A stretch of DNA of 21,630 nucleotides from CAYVFC01 sp964450715 (GTDB lineage Bacteria > Myxococcota_A > Polyangia > Polyangiales > JAFGIB01), in assembly GCA_964450715.1 (NCBI GenBank), contig CAYVFC010000140.1, forward strand, positions 1 to 21,630, given 5' to 3'. This document shows, one piece after another, positions 1-7,462 of the stretch. A program made the position numbers and the translations under genes. Below the pieces are notes generated by a model that was not told where the DNA came from, ran no database searches, and saw only the letters and a program-made list of their open reading frames with translations. How positions within the stretch are numbered: the first letter of the stretch is position 1; each line of letters opens with the position of its first letter.

Positions 1-44
1 TTCGAGGAGGAGCGACGCCGCAGATGGGGCCGCCCCGCCCGAAA
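1..44. repeat. Half of a palindromic intergenic repeat at the left edge
   Basis: The reverse complement of these 44 bases resembles the last 44 bases of the window. Shared blocks in the same order are TTTCGG, CGGCCCC, TGC, GGCG and a terminal GAA/AGAA, with a one-base offset. The two edges therefore look like opposite halves of one imperfect palindrome of roughly 90 bp, of the GC-rich intergenic type common in deltaproteobacteria. Confidence 0.45.
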
Positions 45-220
45 GACGACGGGAGGGGTTTTGAAACCACTTCTAGAGCGCCTTGCGGATCGATGGGGCC
101 CGAGTTGATCTCCAGCAAGACATCGTCTGGGACAGGCGCCAGCTCTCTATAGTAAAAATGCGCGTACGGCCTGCTTTCCTCTTCCGCGGTGAGCGGGGGG
201 CGTTTGAAGCTCGCGTTCAA
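1..220 (-). CDS. Partial ORF, possible N-terminus of a DAPG-hydrolase (PhlG)-like protein, truncated at window edge
   Basis: An open frame begins 39 nt after the stop of the upstream lipoprotein gene and runs off the window. The only plausible start is TTG at 220, with a weak AAAGGT about 10 nt upstream. The readable part (about 58 residues before the repeat) is protein-like: a PPLTAEEE segment, then RPYAHFYYRELAPVPDDVL and a SGPIDPQGAL stretch. From memory, the PYA...Y...E.AP......GPI...AL pattern resembles the N-terminus of 2,4-diacetylphloroglucinol hydrolase-like proteins; I cannot confirm this. Positions 1-44 are a palindromic repeat half, so the last visible codons probably do not belong to the original gene, which may be truncated. 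It could also be chance coding. Confidence 0.35.
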   Translation of the reverse strand, partial: MNASFKRPPLTAEEESRPYAHFYYRELAPVPDDVLLEINSGPIDPQGALEVVSKPLPSSFGRGGPICGVAPPR

Positions 221-259
221 GGTGACGATACCTTTGAAAGGACAGGGGATTACTATCGT

Positions 260-1063
260 TTATTCGATACCGGTGCAAGTATCGAAAACCCCGCCGCAGT
301 TGACTATCCGACACCACTCGCAAATGGACGCGCTTTGGTTCAAGCAGGCGTCGAGGCAGTTCGACAGTTCGCAGGTTGTGCGCTGTCCGTAGCAGGCGGC
401 ACAGGCGGCCGATAGGCTGGCGTTGGCTGCCAGGCAGACGGCGGTGCAGAAACCGACCCCGGGCTCGAACAGACATTGCAGCTGGCAGTTTTCCACCTCG
501 ACGTCGATATCCACGGCGTCGAACACCGCTTGATCGTCGGCATTTCGGCAGGCGCCCGCGAAAGATCCGGCGTCCGCCGGGTACGCGGCATCGTCGGCCG
601 TCACGGCATCGGCGGCCATCGCGGCGTCGGCGGCCGTCGCGGCATCGGCGTCCGTCGCGGCATCGCGGGCGGGACCGGCATCGACAGGCTCGCTTTTGCC
701 GCTGTCGACCGAGGCGTCCAGATCCGATCCCGCATCGGCGTCGGGCGGATCGATAAAGCCCGGTCCCGTCCCCGCCCCTCCGCCATCGAAAGCCCCGGCA
801 TCGACGAGCACGCCGCCGTCGATCTGGTTGGAGGCGGTGAATCCCGATCCCGCGTCGGCCGTGAATAGAGCGAAGAAATCGGGATCCAGCCCGGACCGAC
901 CCTCCCAGATACAGCCGCTCAGGTGACCGGCCAGCACGAGTATGACGCATATCGACCGCCAACCGGGGATTCGTGGACGGGCGATAATCCGTCGAGGTCG
1001 AGGCTCCCCCTGCGAGAGAAGCCGGAGATTCGAGAGGGCGCCTTGTGTATGGGTCGTAGCCAT
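260..1063 (-). CDS. Cys-rich lipoprotein with Ala/Asp repeat linker
   Basis: 267 aa. A hydrophobic segment (about residues 37-50) ends in a lipobox LSG-C, Cys51, so this should be an exported lipoprotein. The n-region is unusually long (about 36 residues), but no in-frame ATG, GTG or TTG lies closer to the hydrophobic core. The start at 1063 overlaps the stop of the upstream barrel gene (TGATG), which argues for translational coupling. After Cys51 comes a low-complexity linker with Ala-Asp repeats (about residues 132-160), then a C-terminal ~100-residue module with about 15 Cys (CQLQC, CAACYGQ, CLDAC, CEWC), probably disulfide-bonded outside the cell membrane. I do not recognise the family. 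It is probably the last full gene of the transport operon. Confidence 0.85.
   Translation of the reverse strand: MATTHTQGALSNLRLLSQGEPRPRRIIARPRIPGWRSICVILVLAGHLSGCIWEGRSGLDPDFFALFTADAGSGFTASNQIDGGVLVDAGAFDGGGAGTGPGFIDPPDADAGSDLDASVDSGKSEPVDAGPARDAATDADAATAADAAMAADAVTADDAAYPADAGSFAGACRNADDQAVFDAVDIDVEVENCQLQCLFEPGVGFCTAVCLAANASLSAACAACYGQRTTCELSNCLDACLNQSASICEWCRIVNCGGVFDTCTGIE
587..667. repeat. 18-bp tandem repeat, about 4.5 copies
   Basis: Units beginning GGC(A/G)TCG start at 587, 605, 623, 641 and 659 with exact 18-base spacing and a few mismatches. They encode the Ala/Asp hexapeptide linker of the overlapping lipoprotein gene. Confidence 0.85.
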
Positions 1064-2433
1064 CAGAAGGATACCTTTGCCTTAAGGTAAGTCTGGTCGC
1101 CGTCGTCCATCAAGGCGAACAGCGCCTCGCCGCGGCCGGCCAGCAACACGTGCCCGACCGAGAGATCGATGTTGTCGTAAGGCTTCCAAAGAAGGTCGGC
1201 GGACAGGCTCAGGCCATGGTTGTCGCCGACCTTTTCGAAACCGTCTGTCTCGAACATTCCCCCCAGCGTCAGCAACAGCTCGCCGTTCAGGAACTCGTTC
1301 CGGACTCCGAGAACGAAGTAGTCGTGAAGCTCGGCCCCGCGCTCCGCGAACAGGCCGTGCACGTACTGCAGGTTGAGATAGGTTCCCCAGGAAAAGGTGT
1401 AGTCCAGGCCGACGGTCAACTTGGTATAGGGATCGGAGTGCAGGAGGATCGTTTCCTCGGTTATCGTCCCCTGCAGGGTCGGCATCGTTACCGCCAGGGT
1501 GCGCTCTTCGGGGAATAACACCGCGGCTTCGGCCCACCATCCCACGCTGGCAAGCTCGCCGGCCAGGTCTGCTCCGATGACGTGTATCTCGGGTAAATCG
1601 ACCGATGCATCGACCTGTACCTGTGCCGGGCCCGGAAAGCTGACCTCCACGCTTTGCTCGATGGGAACGTCGTCGTAGCCGTGAAAGTAGGAGAGCGACC
1701 AGTCAACCTCGAGCAGGGAGCCCGCCACCTTGACCGCCTGCATGGAGTGTTCGAGATCGTAGGACGGCAGACCGAGCGGACCCGGCTCTGCGATCATCTC
1801 CATGGAGGACGGCATGACGTCGTCGCCCATCGCGTCCTGTAGGGCAGAGCGCATGGGATATTCGGCGAAGCGGGGCAGCAGGATGGGGACGGGGCCGGGC
1901 AGCCAGACTCCCGTGAGTTTGAGCCGGTCCTCGACGATGTAGAGATCGGCGCGGATGGCCCAGGAGGGTATTTTCTGACCGAAGTCGAGGAAGTCGGAGA
2001 GATCGTCGGGGTTGAGGTTGTCGGTGGGATTGAAGCGGTCGGCGGTCCCCCAGGCGATGCGCTGCTTGCCCAGGCGCAGGTCGAGGCGTTCCCACATCAA
2101 CCCAAAGATGTCCACCTGGCACTCCCAGAGCAGAAAATCGACGGGAAAGGCCTGCGATGACTCGCCCATCCCCTCGATGCTGCGGAAGGCCGCGTGATCG
2201 TAGAACCGCAGCCGGCCGCTGGTCTTGACCTCGAGCTCGTCGGCGGGATAGGCCCCGAGCTGCAGCGCCGCCTGGTGATAGATGGGGAACTGCGGGGCCC
2301 CCTTCTGCTCGAGCAGAAACCGCTTGTCCAGAATAATCTCGCCGGAAAGATCCCAGTCGTCGGCGGCCCGGGCCCGGGCCGGGGCGAGCAGGACCAGCAG
2401 CAGAACGGCGGCCCCGATACGCGTGAAAACCAC
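1063..2433 (-). CDS. DUF1302-like outer-membrane beta-barrel protein
   Basis: 456 aa. A Sec signal peptide (residues 1-24, ending ARARA) precedes a long alternating polar/aromatic sequence. The segment at about 118-142 (LRLGKQRIAWGT followed by DRFNPTDNLNP) matches the characteristic strand/loop of DUF1302/alginate-export-like barrels. The protein ends in a C-terminal Phe (KAKVSF), the usual outer-membrane assembly signal. The start is GTG at 2433 with only a weak ribosome site, 21 nt after the LolA-like gene. The gene overlaps the next lipoprotein start (TGATG). In Pseudomonas-type clusters, DUF1302 barrels occur with DUF1329 proteins and RND transporters; here the LolA-like protein takes the DUF1329 place. 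Likely outer-membrane exit or entry port; the substrate is unknown. Confidence 0.85.
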   Translation of the reverse strand: MVFTRIGAAVLLLVLLAPARARAADDWDLSGEIILDKRFLLEQKGAPQFPIYHQAALQLGAYPADELEVKTSGRLRFYDHAAFRSIEGMGESSQAFPVDFLLWECQVDIFGLMWERLDLRLGKQRIAWGTADRFNPTDNLNPDDLSDFLDFGQKIPSWAIRADLYIVEDRLKLTGVWLPGPVPILLPRFAEYPMRSALQDAMGDDVMPSSMEMIAEPGPLGLPSYDLEHSMQAVKVAGSLLEVDWSLSYFHGYDDVPIEQSVEVSFPGPAQVQVDASVDLPEIHVIGADLAGELASVGWWAEAAVLFPEERTLAVTMPTLQGTITEETILLHSDPYTKLTVGLDYTFSWGTYLNLQYVHGLFAERGAELHDYFVLGVRNEFLNGELLLTLGGMFETDGFEKVGDNHGLSLSADLLWKPYDNIDLSVGHVLLAGRGEALFALMDDGDQTYLKAKVSF

Positions 2434-2454
2434 TTCGCTTGCTTTCGGCGACGG

Positions 2455-3207
2455 CTAGCGCGAACGTTTAAGTTCGCGCTTGCTGAAGTCACTGTCCTTC
2501 AAGCCGGTATCGAAGGCGAGGTCGTTCATCTCCATGATGGTCGAATGCTTCTTCCTCAGGTCGCGCATGGTGATGGTCCGGGCCACCCAGTACGACGAGA
2601 CCTTCTCGATCCGCTCCTGGGTCATCTCCTTCCAGAGCGTCCCCTTCTTGTCGAAAAACCGTATGCGCACGGGAAGGTAGTACTCGGTATCGATGACCAT
2701 GGAGAGCTTTCCATATTCGCTCTCCCCGGGCTTGCGAGGCACGAGATCCAGGTGGATCATCTTTCCCTTCTTCTTGATCGACTTCACGTCGTAATCTTTG
2801 GCATACCCGCCCGAACCCATGTCGCTGTAAGAGAAATCCGAGCCCATAAAGTTCTCGTTCTTCACGTGAGAGGCGATGCGACGGACCTTGCCGAACTCGG
2901 GCATGTAGAGGTACATCTCATCCCCGCTCTTGACGAGAAAGCTGACCCCCTTGACCTCGGCCGGGCGCGTGAACCTGGAGAAGCGTTGGTTCGATCCTTT
3001 CTGCTTACTTTGTAGCTCGCGTACCTTGGTGTTTCCGGCCGCGTCCTTCAGCGTCATCTTCACGCTCGCGGTCTGGTCCTTGAAAGCCGAGAGCGCCGCG
3101 TCCAGCTTCTTCAATATCGTGGTGCCCTCGTCCGCCAGGGTGCTCGCCCCCCCCATCGCGGCCAGCAGCAGGACGGAGATCGCGAATATATGAAACGTGC
3201 GTGTCAT
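2455..3207 (-). CDS. LolA-like periplasmic carrier (outer membrane lipoprotein-sorting family)
   Basis: 250 aa from the ATG at 3207, which has a consensus AGGAGG about 6 nt upstream; a longer frame to 3249 exists but lacks this. The signal peptide is residues 1-25 (hydrophobic FAISVLLLAAM, cleavage near STLA-DE). The mature part has the LolA-fold family signature: TxxVKMTLKD early, then FLVKSGDEMYLYMPEFGKVRR (two parts: FLVKSGDEMYLY, MPEFGKVRRI), then MGSDFSYSDM at 121-130, and a late strand with YYLPVRIRFFDKKG. COG2834-type proteins next to MMPL/RND pumps are thought to shuttle lipids across the periplasm. It sits between the RND pump and the DUF1302-like barrel, which fits that role. True LolA sorting of lipoproteins is less likely because of this context. 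Confidence 0.88.
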   Translation of the reverse strand: MTRTFHIFAISVLLLAAMGGASTLADEGTTILKKLDAALSAFKDQTASVKMTLKDAAGNTKVRELQSKQKGSNQRFSRFTRPAEVKGVSFLVKSGDEMYLYMPEFGKVRRIASHVKNENFMGSDFSYSDMGSGGYAKDYDVKSIKKKGKMIHLDLVPRKPGESEYGKLSMVIDTEYYLPVRIRFFDKKGTLWKEMTQERIEKVSSYWVARTITMRDLRKKHSTIMEMNDLAFDTGLKDSDFSKRELKRSR

Positions 3208-6133
3208 GGGTTTCCTCCTGGGATCGTTCGGATCCCGTCTGTAGCGCACTCGCTTTTTGCGCGAAGCGCGGTTGAAAGACCAGGATCAGGGCTGGTATCA
3301 AGGTGAGCGCCCCCATGGCGCTCAGGACCATCGAAAGCGCGATGAGCAAACCAAATTGCTGAAGCACCACCAGCTCGGACTGAGTGATGACCAGAAACCC
3401 GGCGGCGACCGCGGCCACGTTGATGAGCACCGCCTTGCCGCTGGTCCTGAAAGTCTCGACCAGCGCTTCCCGTTGCGAGTCGGCCCGCCGCATCTCGTTG
3501 CGCAGCCGGGTCACGATGTGAATCGCGTAGTCGATGCCGATGCCGATGGCCAGCGCGGCGATCATCATGGTAGCCGGGTTGATGGCGATATCGGACAGGC
3601 CCATGATCCCGAAGTTGACGGCCAGGGTGAAGGCGATGGGCGCGATACTGACGATACCGCCCGCCAGCGAGCGCAGCTGAACGACGAGCAGAACGAAGAC
3701 CGTGAGCAGCGCGAACAGCAGGCTGATCACCTGGGAACGGCGAAGCTGGGCGTTGAGCTTCGTCTGCATCACCGCCATGCCGGTCTGACGCGTCTCGATG
3801 CTGACGATCTGGTCGGGGGAGGGCTCGGCGCCGGTGAGCTCGGCATGGGTCTGCGGCGTAACCGGCCAGCTCCGGTTGAACGCCTGCCAGAGGCTGCCGT
3901 TCAGGTCGAGCTCCAGCTCCTCGGGAAACCGGTCGACCCGCGGCACCACTTCACTGCGTATCTGCTGGAGCCACCCGGCGACGACGCCCTTCTGTCCCGC
4001 CTCGACCACGATCCGCTGCAGCGCCTCGGCGGCGATCTCGACCCCTTCGGAGTCCTCGCGCCAGAGGTCGGGCAGTACCGTGCGAATCGTCTGCGCATAG
4101 GCGGCCAGGCTGGGATTCGCGTGCAGCGAGGTCGCCTCGGCCAGCGCCCGGGCCGCATCGGGTATGATCTCGACGTCGCAGTCTTCGGAAGAGAAATAGG
4201 CCAGGGCCTCTTGGTGGCGCAGGTCGGCCGGGGGAACGGGGGACGCCCCGCCGATCCCCCGAGCGAGCGATTCTCGAAGCCGTTCGGGTTTCCGTAGCTT
4301 CAGCTGCCGGCGGGCGAGATCGAGCGAGATGTCGTCGGCGATCTCGGATGCCGCTCGACGGCTCAGGGCCGACCGCGCGTCCCCGGACAGAGCGCTCCAC
4401 TGCAGCGATACCAGCCGGGGGCGGACGGTCTGTTCGAGCGCGCGGTCGACCTCGCGCACGGTTCGCTCGCGCGCAGCAATGGCGATCTCTTCGTAGCGGC
4501 CCTCGATCATGGCGCGGTCCTCGGTTCGATTGACCAGCGCGCTCAGCGCGTCCTGGCCCTCGAGCAACAACCAGAGACTGGCCACGCCCCGGCGCGTTTC
4601 CGGGATGGTGCGGCGCCCGTTGAGCTTCTCGTTCAACTGGGCGATGAGGTCGGCGATGGATCCCGGCTGCTTCACCCCCTCGATGACGCGCAGTCTCTTC
4701 TCCAGGCGCCACATCTCCGAAAGCACGCGCGGATCGGTGAGCGGACCTGCCAGGTGAATCGACAGTGGGGTGGAGCCCCCGAACTGCTTCTTGATAAGCG
4801 CCTCGGACACCCGCGGCTCGGCATCGTCTTTAAAAAAGGCGAGCATGTCCATCTCGGTACGAAGCCGCGGAATGGTCAGCGATGCGGCGATGACCATCGC
4901 CAGCGAGCCGGCCAGGATGAGCCGGGGGCGCTTCTGGACCAGCCCGGCCAGCTTTGTAAGCAGCAGATCCGCGCGTGAGACTTCTCCCGACCTAGAAGCG
5001 GTTTCGAGGGGACGGTGTTTCAGAAAGGAGAGCACGACCGGGGTGACGGTGAGCGAGATGAGCAGGGCGAAACCCACGCCGACGGCGGCGTACAGGCCGA
5101 AATCCCCGAACAGCGAGAGGGGAGAAGAGAGCAGAGAAAGGAATCCCACCAGGGTGGTTACGCCCGAGAGCAGGATGGCCACCCCGACCTTGGAAACCGC
5201 ACGATCGATTGCGCCCCACGGCGACTGACCGTGCAGAGGTTTGACCGCGTTGAGCAGGTGAATGGTGTAGGCCGTGCCGGTCGAGAAGAGAATGACGGGC
5301 AGGATCGACGAGATCAGCGTGATGGGATTCCCCGACGCCGCCATGCTCCCGAAGGAGAAAAGGGTGGCCAAAGCGACGGTGAGCAGGGGGAGCACCACGC
5401 CGCGAACAGAGCGGAAGGAGAGGTAGAGAACCAGCAGGATCACCGAGGCGACCAGAAAGGATAGAACGCTCATGTCGCGCCAGATGATGCGCATGAGGTA
5501 CTCCATCAGCATGGGGAAGCCCGCGAACTGGATCTTCTCCTGCCCCCAGAGCGCGACGGCCCGGTCGCGCAGGGTCCCGGCCACCGCTGCCACGTCCCCC
5601 TCGCCGTCCAGGCGAACGATGACGGCCGCCGTGGTGCCGGATTTGGAGACAAAAGCCTGGGTGTACATTTCTTTGGAGAGCACGTACGCGCGCAGCTTTT
5701 GCAGCGCCTCTCGGTCGGTGGTGACACCACCCGGAGGAACGAGATCGACCACCGCGATCCCGTCCTCGCTTTTCCGGATGTCCATCATGTTGGTCAGGCT
5801 AATGACCTGGGTGACGCCCCGGGTCTGCTTGAAGGCCTGAGTCATCTTGCGGAGCTTGCTGAGGTGCTCGGTGGTGAAGACGTCCGGGCTCTGGGTGGTG
5901 ATGATGCAGGTGTAGGTCCCGCCGAAGGTCTCGCCCACGTCCTTGAAGAAGGAGAGGTCTTCGTCGTCCCTGGGCAAAAAATTGAGGAAATCGGTCTCGA
6001 CCACCAGCCGCGGCAGCAGGGCCGCGGCGCCGATGGCCAGGGCGGCGCAGAGCCCGATGACGGCCAGCCGCCCGCGGCGGACCGCTTGCACCAGGCGCGT
6101 CATGGCGGATGGGTTCTGTGCTTGTTGATTCAT
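3005..6133 (-). CDS. RND-superfamily (MMPL/HpnN-like) inner-membrane transporter; 3' end possibly frameshifted
   Basis: The frame reads 1042 aa. The transporter proper spans about residues 1-957. TM1 is at 22-40, then a periplasmic loop to ~220, TM2-6 at ~223-370, TM7 at 403-421, a very long second loop (~422-800, mostly helical and charged at 500-770) and TM8-12 at ~801-953. TM10 has the MMPL-type relay IGIDYAIH (D868, Y869). The matching TM4 site reads TGTAYTIH, with Ala288 in place of Asp. The ATG at 6133 overlaps the DUF2147 stop (ATGA). The last ~67 residues are a basic, low-complexity out-of-frame reading of the LolA gene. If the five-T run at 3254-3258 had one more base, the protein would end at 3204, in an ATGA overlap with the LolA start (976 aa). 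Likely drives lipid or hydrophobic-compound transport. Confidence 0.9.
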   Translation of the reverse strand: MNQQAQNPSAMTRLVQAVRRGRLAVIGLCAALAIGAAALLPRLVVETDFLNFLPRDDEDLSFFKDVGETFGGTYTCIITTQSPDVFTTEHLSKLRKMTQAFKQTRGVTQVISLTNMMDIRKSEDGIAVVDLVPPGGVTTDREALQKLRAYVLSKEMYTQAFVSKSGTTAAVIVRLDGEGDVAAVAGTLRDRAVALWGQEKIQFAGFPMLMEYLMRIIWRDMSVLSFLVASVILLVLYLSFRSVRGVVLPLLTVALATLFSFGSMAASGNPITLISSILPVILFSTGTAYTIHLLNAVKPLHGQSPWGAIDRAVSKVGVAILLSGVTTLVGFLSLLSSPLSLFGDFGLYAAVGVGFALLISLTVTPVVLSFLKHRPLETASRSGEVSRADLLLTKLAGLVQKRPRLILAGSLAMVIAASLTIPRLRTEMDMLAFFKDDAEPRVSEALIKKQFGGSTPLSIHLAGPLTDPRVLSEMWRLEKRLRVIEGVKQPGSIADLIAQLNEKLNGRRTIPETRRGVASLWLLLEGQDALSALVNRTEDRAMIEGRYEEIAIAARERTVREVDRALEQTVRPRLVSLQWSALSGDARSALSRRAASEIADDISLDLARRQLKLRKPERLRESLARGIGGASPVPPADLRHQEALAYFSSEDCDVEIIPDAARALAEATSLHANPSLAAYAQTIRTVLPDLWREDSEGVEIAAEALQRIVVEAGQKGVVAGWLQQIRSEVVPRVDRFPEELELDLNGSLWQAFNRSWPVTPQTHAELTGAEPSPDQIVSIETRQTGMAVMQTKLNAQLRRSQVISLLFALLTVFVLLVVQLRSLAGGIVSIAPIAFTLAVNFGIMGLSDIAINPATMMIAALAIGIGIDYAIHIVTRLRNEMRRADSQREALVETFRTSGKAVLINVAAVAAGFLVITQSELVVLQQFGLLIALSMVLSAMGALTLIPALILVFQPRFAQKASALQTGSERSQEETHDTHVSYIRDLRPAAGRDGGGEHPGGRGHHDIEEAGRGALGFQGPDREREDDAEGRGRKHQGTRATK

Positions 6134-6672
6134 CGATCACCCTTGTGCACCGATTTTACCCGCCGTACTCTCTTCCAGGTCTGCGTCTGGCCGAGCAGCG
6201 GGATGCCGATATAGCCGCGGATATCCAGGGTATCGCGATCGACCACATCGACATTCATACGATAGGTTTTGCCGTCGCGCGGGTTGTATACGTACCCGTC
6301 GGAATATTCGCCGCCTCCGTCGTAGGTGAGGTTCCAGATCAGCACGATGCCGAGCACGGAGCGATCGCGTTTCTTCGGGTCCGGATTGTAAATATCGTAA
6401 AGGGGGTTGTCCTCGGTATGCTTCATGGACTTGCGCCAGGTCGTTATGCCCATGTAGGTGCCGCTCTTGTGACGCCTGAATCGAATCCGCCCCTCGTGGC
6501 CCTCGGTCCACCATTCGCCGAGGATGGCGTCGCCAGGCCGCGTATTCTTGGCCTTCTTCTTCGCGGCCTGGGCGGTTACCGTACCGGGCGCGACCGGTCC
6601 TCCCATCGATACGACGGCGATGCTCAGAAGAATCGCGGCTCGCACCGACCACAGACGCTGTTTGCCGTACAT
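6130..6672 (-). CDS. DUF2147 family periplasmic protein
   Basis: 180 aa from the ATG at 6672, chosen because AGGAGG lies 7 nt upstream; the ATG at 6678 would be only 1 nt from it. The signal peptide is residues 1-35 (AAILLSIAVVSMGG core, cleavage near TAQA-A). The mature domain matches DUF2147 in order: ILGEWWTEG at 50-58, GxITTWRKS at ~75-82, NPDPKKRDRSVLGIVLI at 96-112, YVYNPRDGKTYRMNV at 127-141, and LDIRGYIGIPLLGQTQTW at 149-166. The family is a small beta-barrel-like domain of unknown biochemistry, usually exported. It lies 17 nt after the Cys-rich lipoprotein gene and overlaps the RND start by ATGA, so it is co-translated with the transporter and may be an accessory subunit. Confidence 0.9.
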   Translation of the reverse strand: MYGKQRLWSVRAAILLSIAVVSMGGPVAPGTVTAQAAKKKAKNTRPGDAILGEWWTEGHEGRIRFRRHKSGTYMGITTWRKSMKHTEDNPLYDIYNPDPKKRDRSVLGIVLIWNLTYDGGGEYSDGYVYNPRDGKTYRMNVDVVDRDTLDIRGYIGIPLLGQTQTWKRVRRVKSVHKGDR

Positions 6673-6689
6673 ATCCATTCCTCCTTCGG

Positions 6690-7415
6690 TTAACAATCCG
6701 CGCATAGCTTGAACCCACCGGTGCCGACGGCTTCGCCGCAGCACCGTCCCGTCGAGCAGTCGTCGTCGCAAAGGCAGATTTCTCTGCAAAGGTTAAAGAA
6801 GCAGCTGAAGGTCGGCGGGCAGCTCTCGGTCACCCCCGACCCGTAGCAGATGCCGCCGTCCGGAAAGGGCGTGCTGAAGACGCAGTAACCGGTAGGGGTG
6901 GGCGCCAAGAGGTCGATCACGCACTGCATCCCGGCCGCACACCCGTCCGTCGCAGTCGGGTCGCACCCGTTCACCCGGGGACGGCCGACGCAGTCGGCGT
7001 TGCCGACCGTTCCCCCGTCTGCACCGCCCGTGGTGCCGCCAGTGGGTTCCGGCGGCAACTCATCGGGGTTCGCTGCTCCTCCGTCGCTATCGTCCCGGTC
7101 CTGACCGTCGGCACCAGGATCCTCGAAATCCGCACCGGCGGAACCGGCCAGACCCGGGCCGCTGCCCGAGCTACCGCCGCTACCAGCCGATCCGGGCTCG
7201 TCGCCCGCCCGGGCGGCCGGACCGCCATCTAGCCCGGTCGGAATTTCGGGGCCTGCGCCGCCTCCGAAGCGGCAGCCGGATAGCGTGGTCAGTGCTAACA
7301 GTACAGCAAGCGGTGAATAGAGCGGTGAAACTCTAAAGGTCGTACGCGGGGTCCCCGGAACCGCGCGACAGTGACGTTTCAGAGACCTGTGCGAAATGAA
7401 ACGTCGGGAGAACAC
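6690..7415 (-). CDS. Cys-rich lipoprotein with Gly/Asp linker
   Basis: About 241 aa if GTG at 7415 is the start; no ATG, GTG or TTG occurs between it and the hydrophobic core, and no ribosome site is visible, so the start is uncertain. The core SPLAVLLALTTLSG is followed by Cys48, a good lipobox. A Gly/Ser/Asp/Pro linker (~50-140) leads to a C-terminal module with about 17 Cys, including CDPTATDGC and C-x-CDDDC-x4-CC. The CDD.DC...CC pattern is also present in the lipoprotein at 10395-11138. It is the second gene of the envelope operon, 47 nt after the FadL gene and 17 nt before DUF2147. Function unknown; probably a disulfide-rich surface or periplasmic lipoprotein. Confidence 0.75.
   Translation of the reverse strand: MFSRRFISHRSLKRHCRAVPGTPRTTFRVSPLYSPLAVLLALTTLSGCRFGGGAGPEIPTGLDGGPAARAGDEPGSAGSGGSSGSGPGLAGSAGADFEDPGADGQDRDDSDGGAANPDELPPEPTGGTTGGADGGTVGNADCVGRPRVNGCDPTATDGCAAGMQCVIDLLAPTPTGYCVFSTPFPDGGICYGSGVTESCPPTFSCFFNLCREICLCDDDCSTGRCCGEAVGTGGFKLCADC
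7373..7405. repeat. 9-bp perfect inverted repeat, possible stem-loop
   Basis: GACGTTTCA at 7373-7381 and TGAAACGTC at 7397-7405 are perfect reverse complements around a 15-nt loop. No T-run follows, so it is not an obvious intrinsic terminator. It lies just inside the 5' end of the Cys-rich lipoprotein gene, close to the FadL stop, and could affect that gene's translation or mRNA processing. Confidence 0.5.
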
Positions 7416-7462
7416 CCAGGCGCGCGGTTGCGGGGACCCGGAGGGGGCACCGAGAAGAAGGG

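Noticed and set aside
3257..4297. Plus-strand frame of 346 codons
   Set aside because: Antisense to the RND transporter; composition is low complexity (Gln, Asp, Gly, His, Arg).
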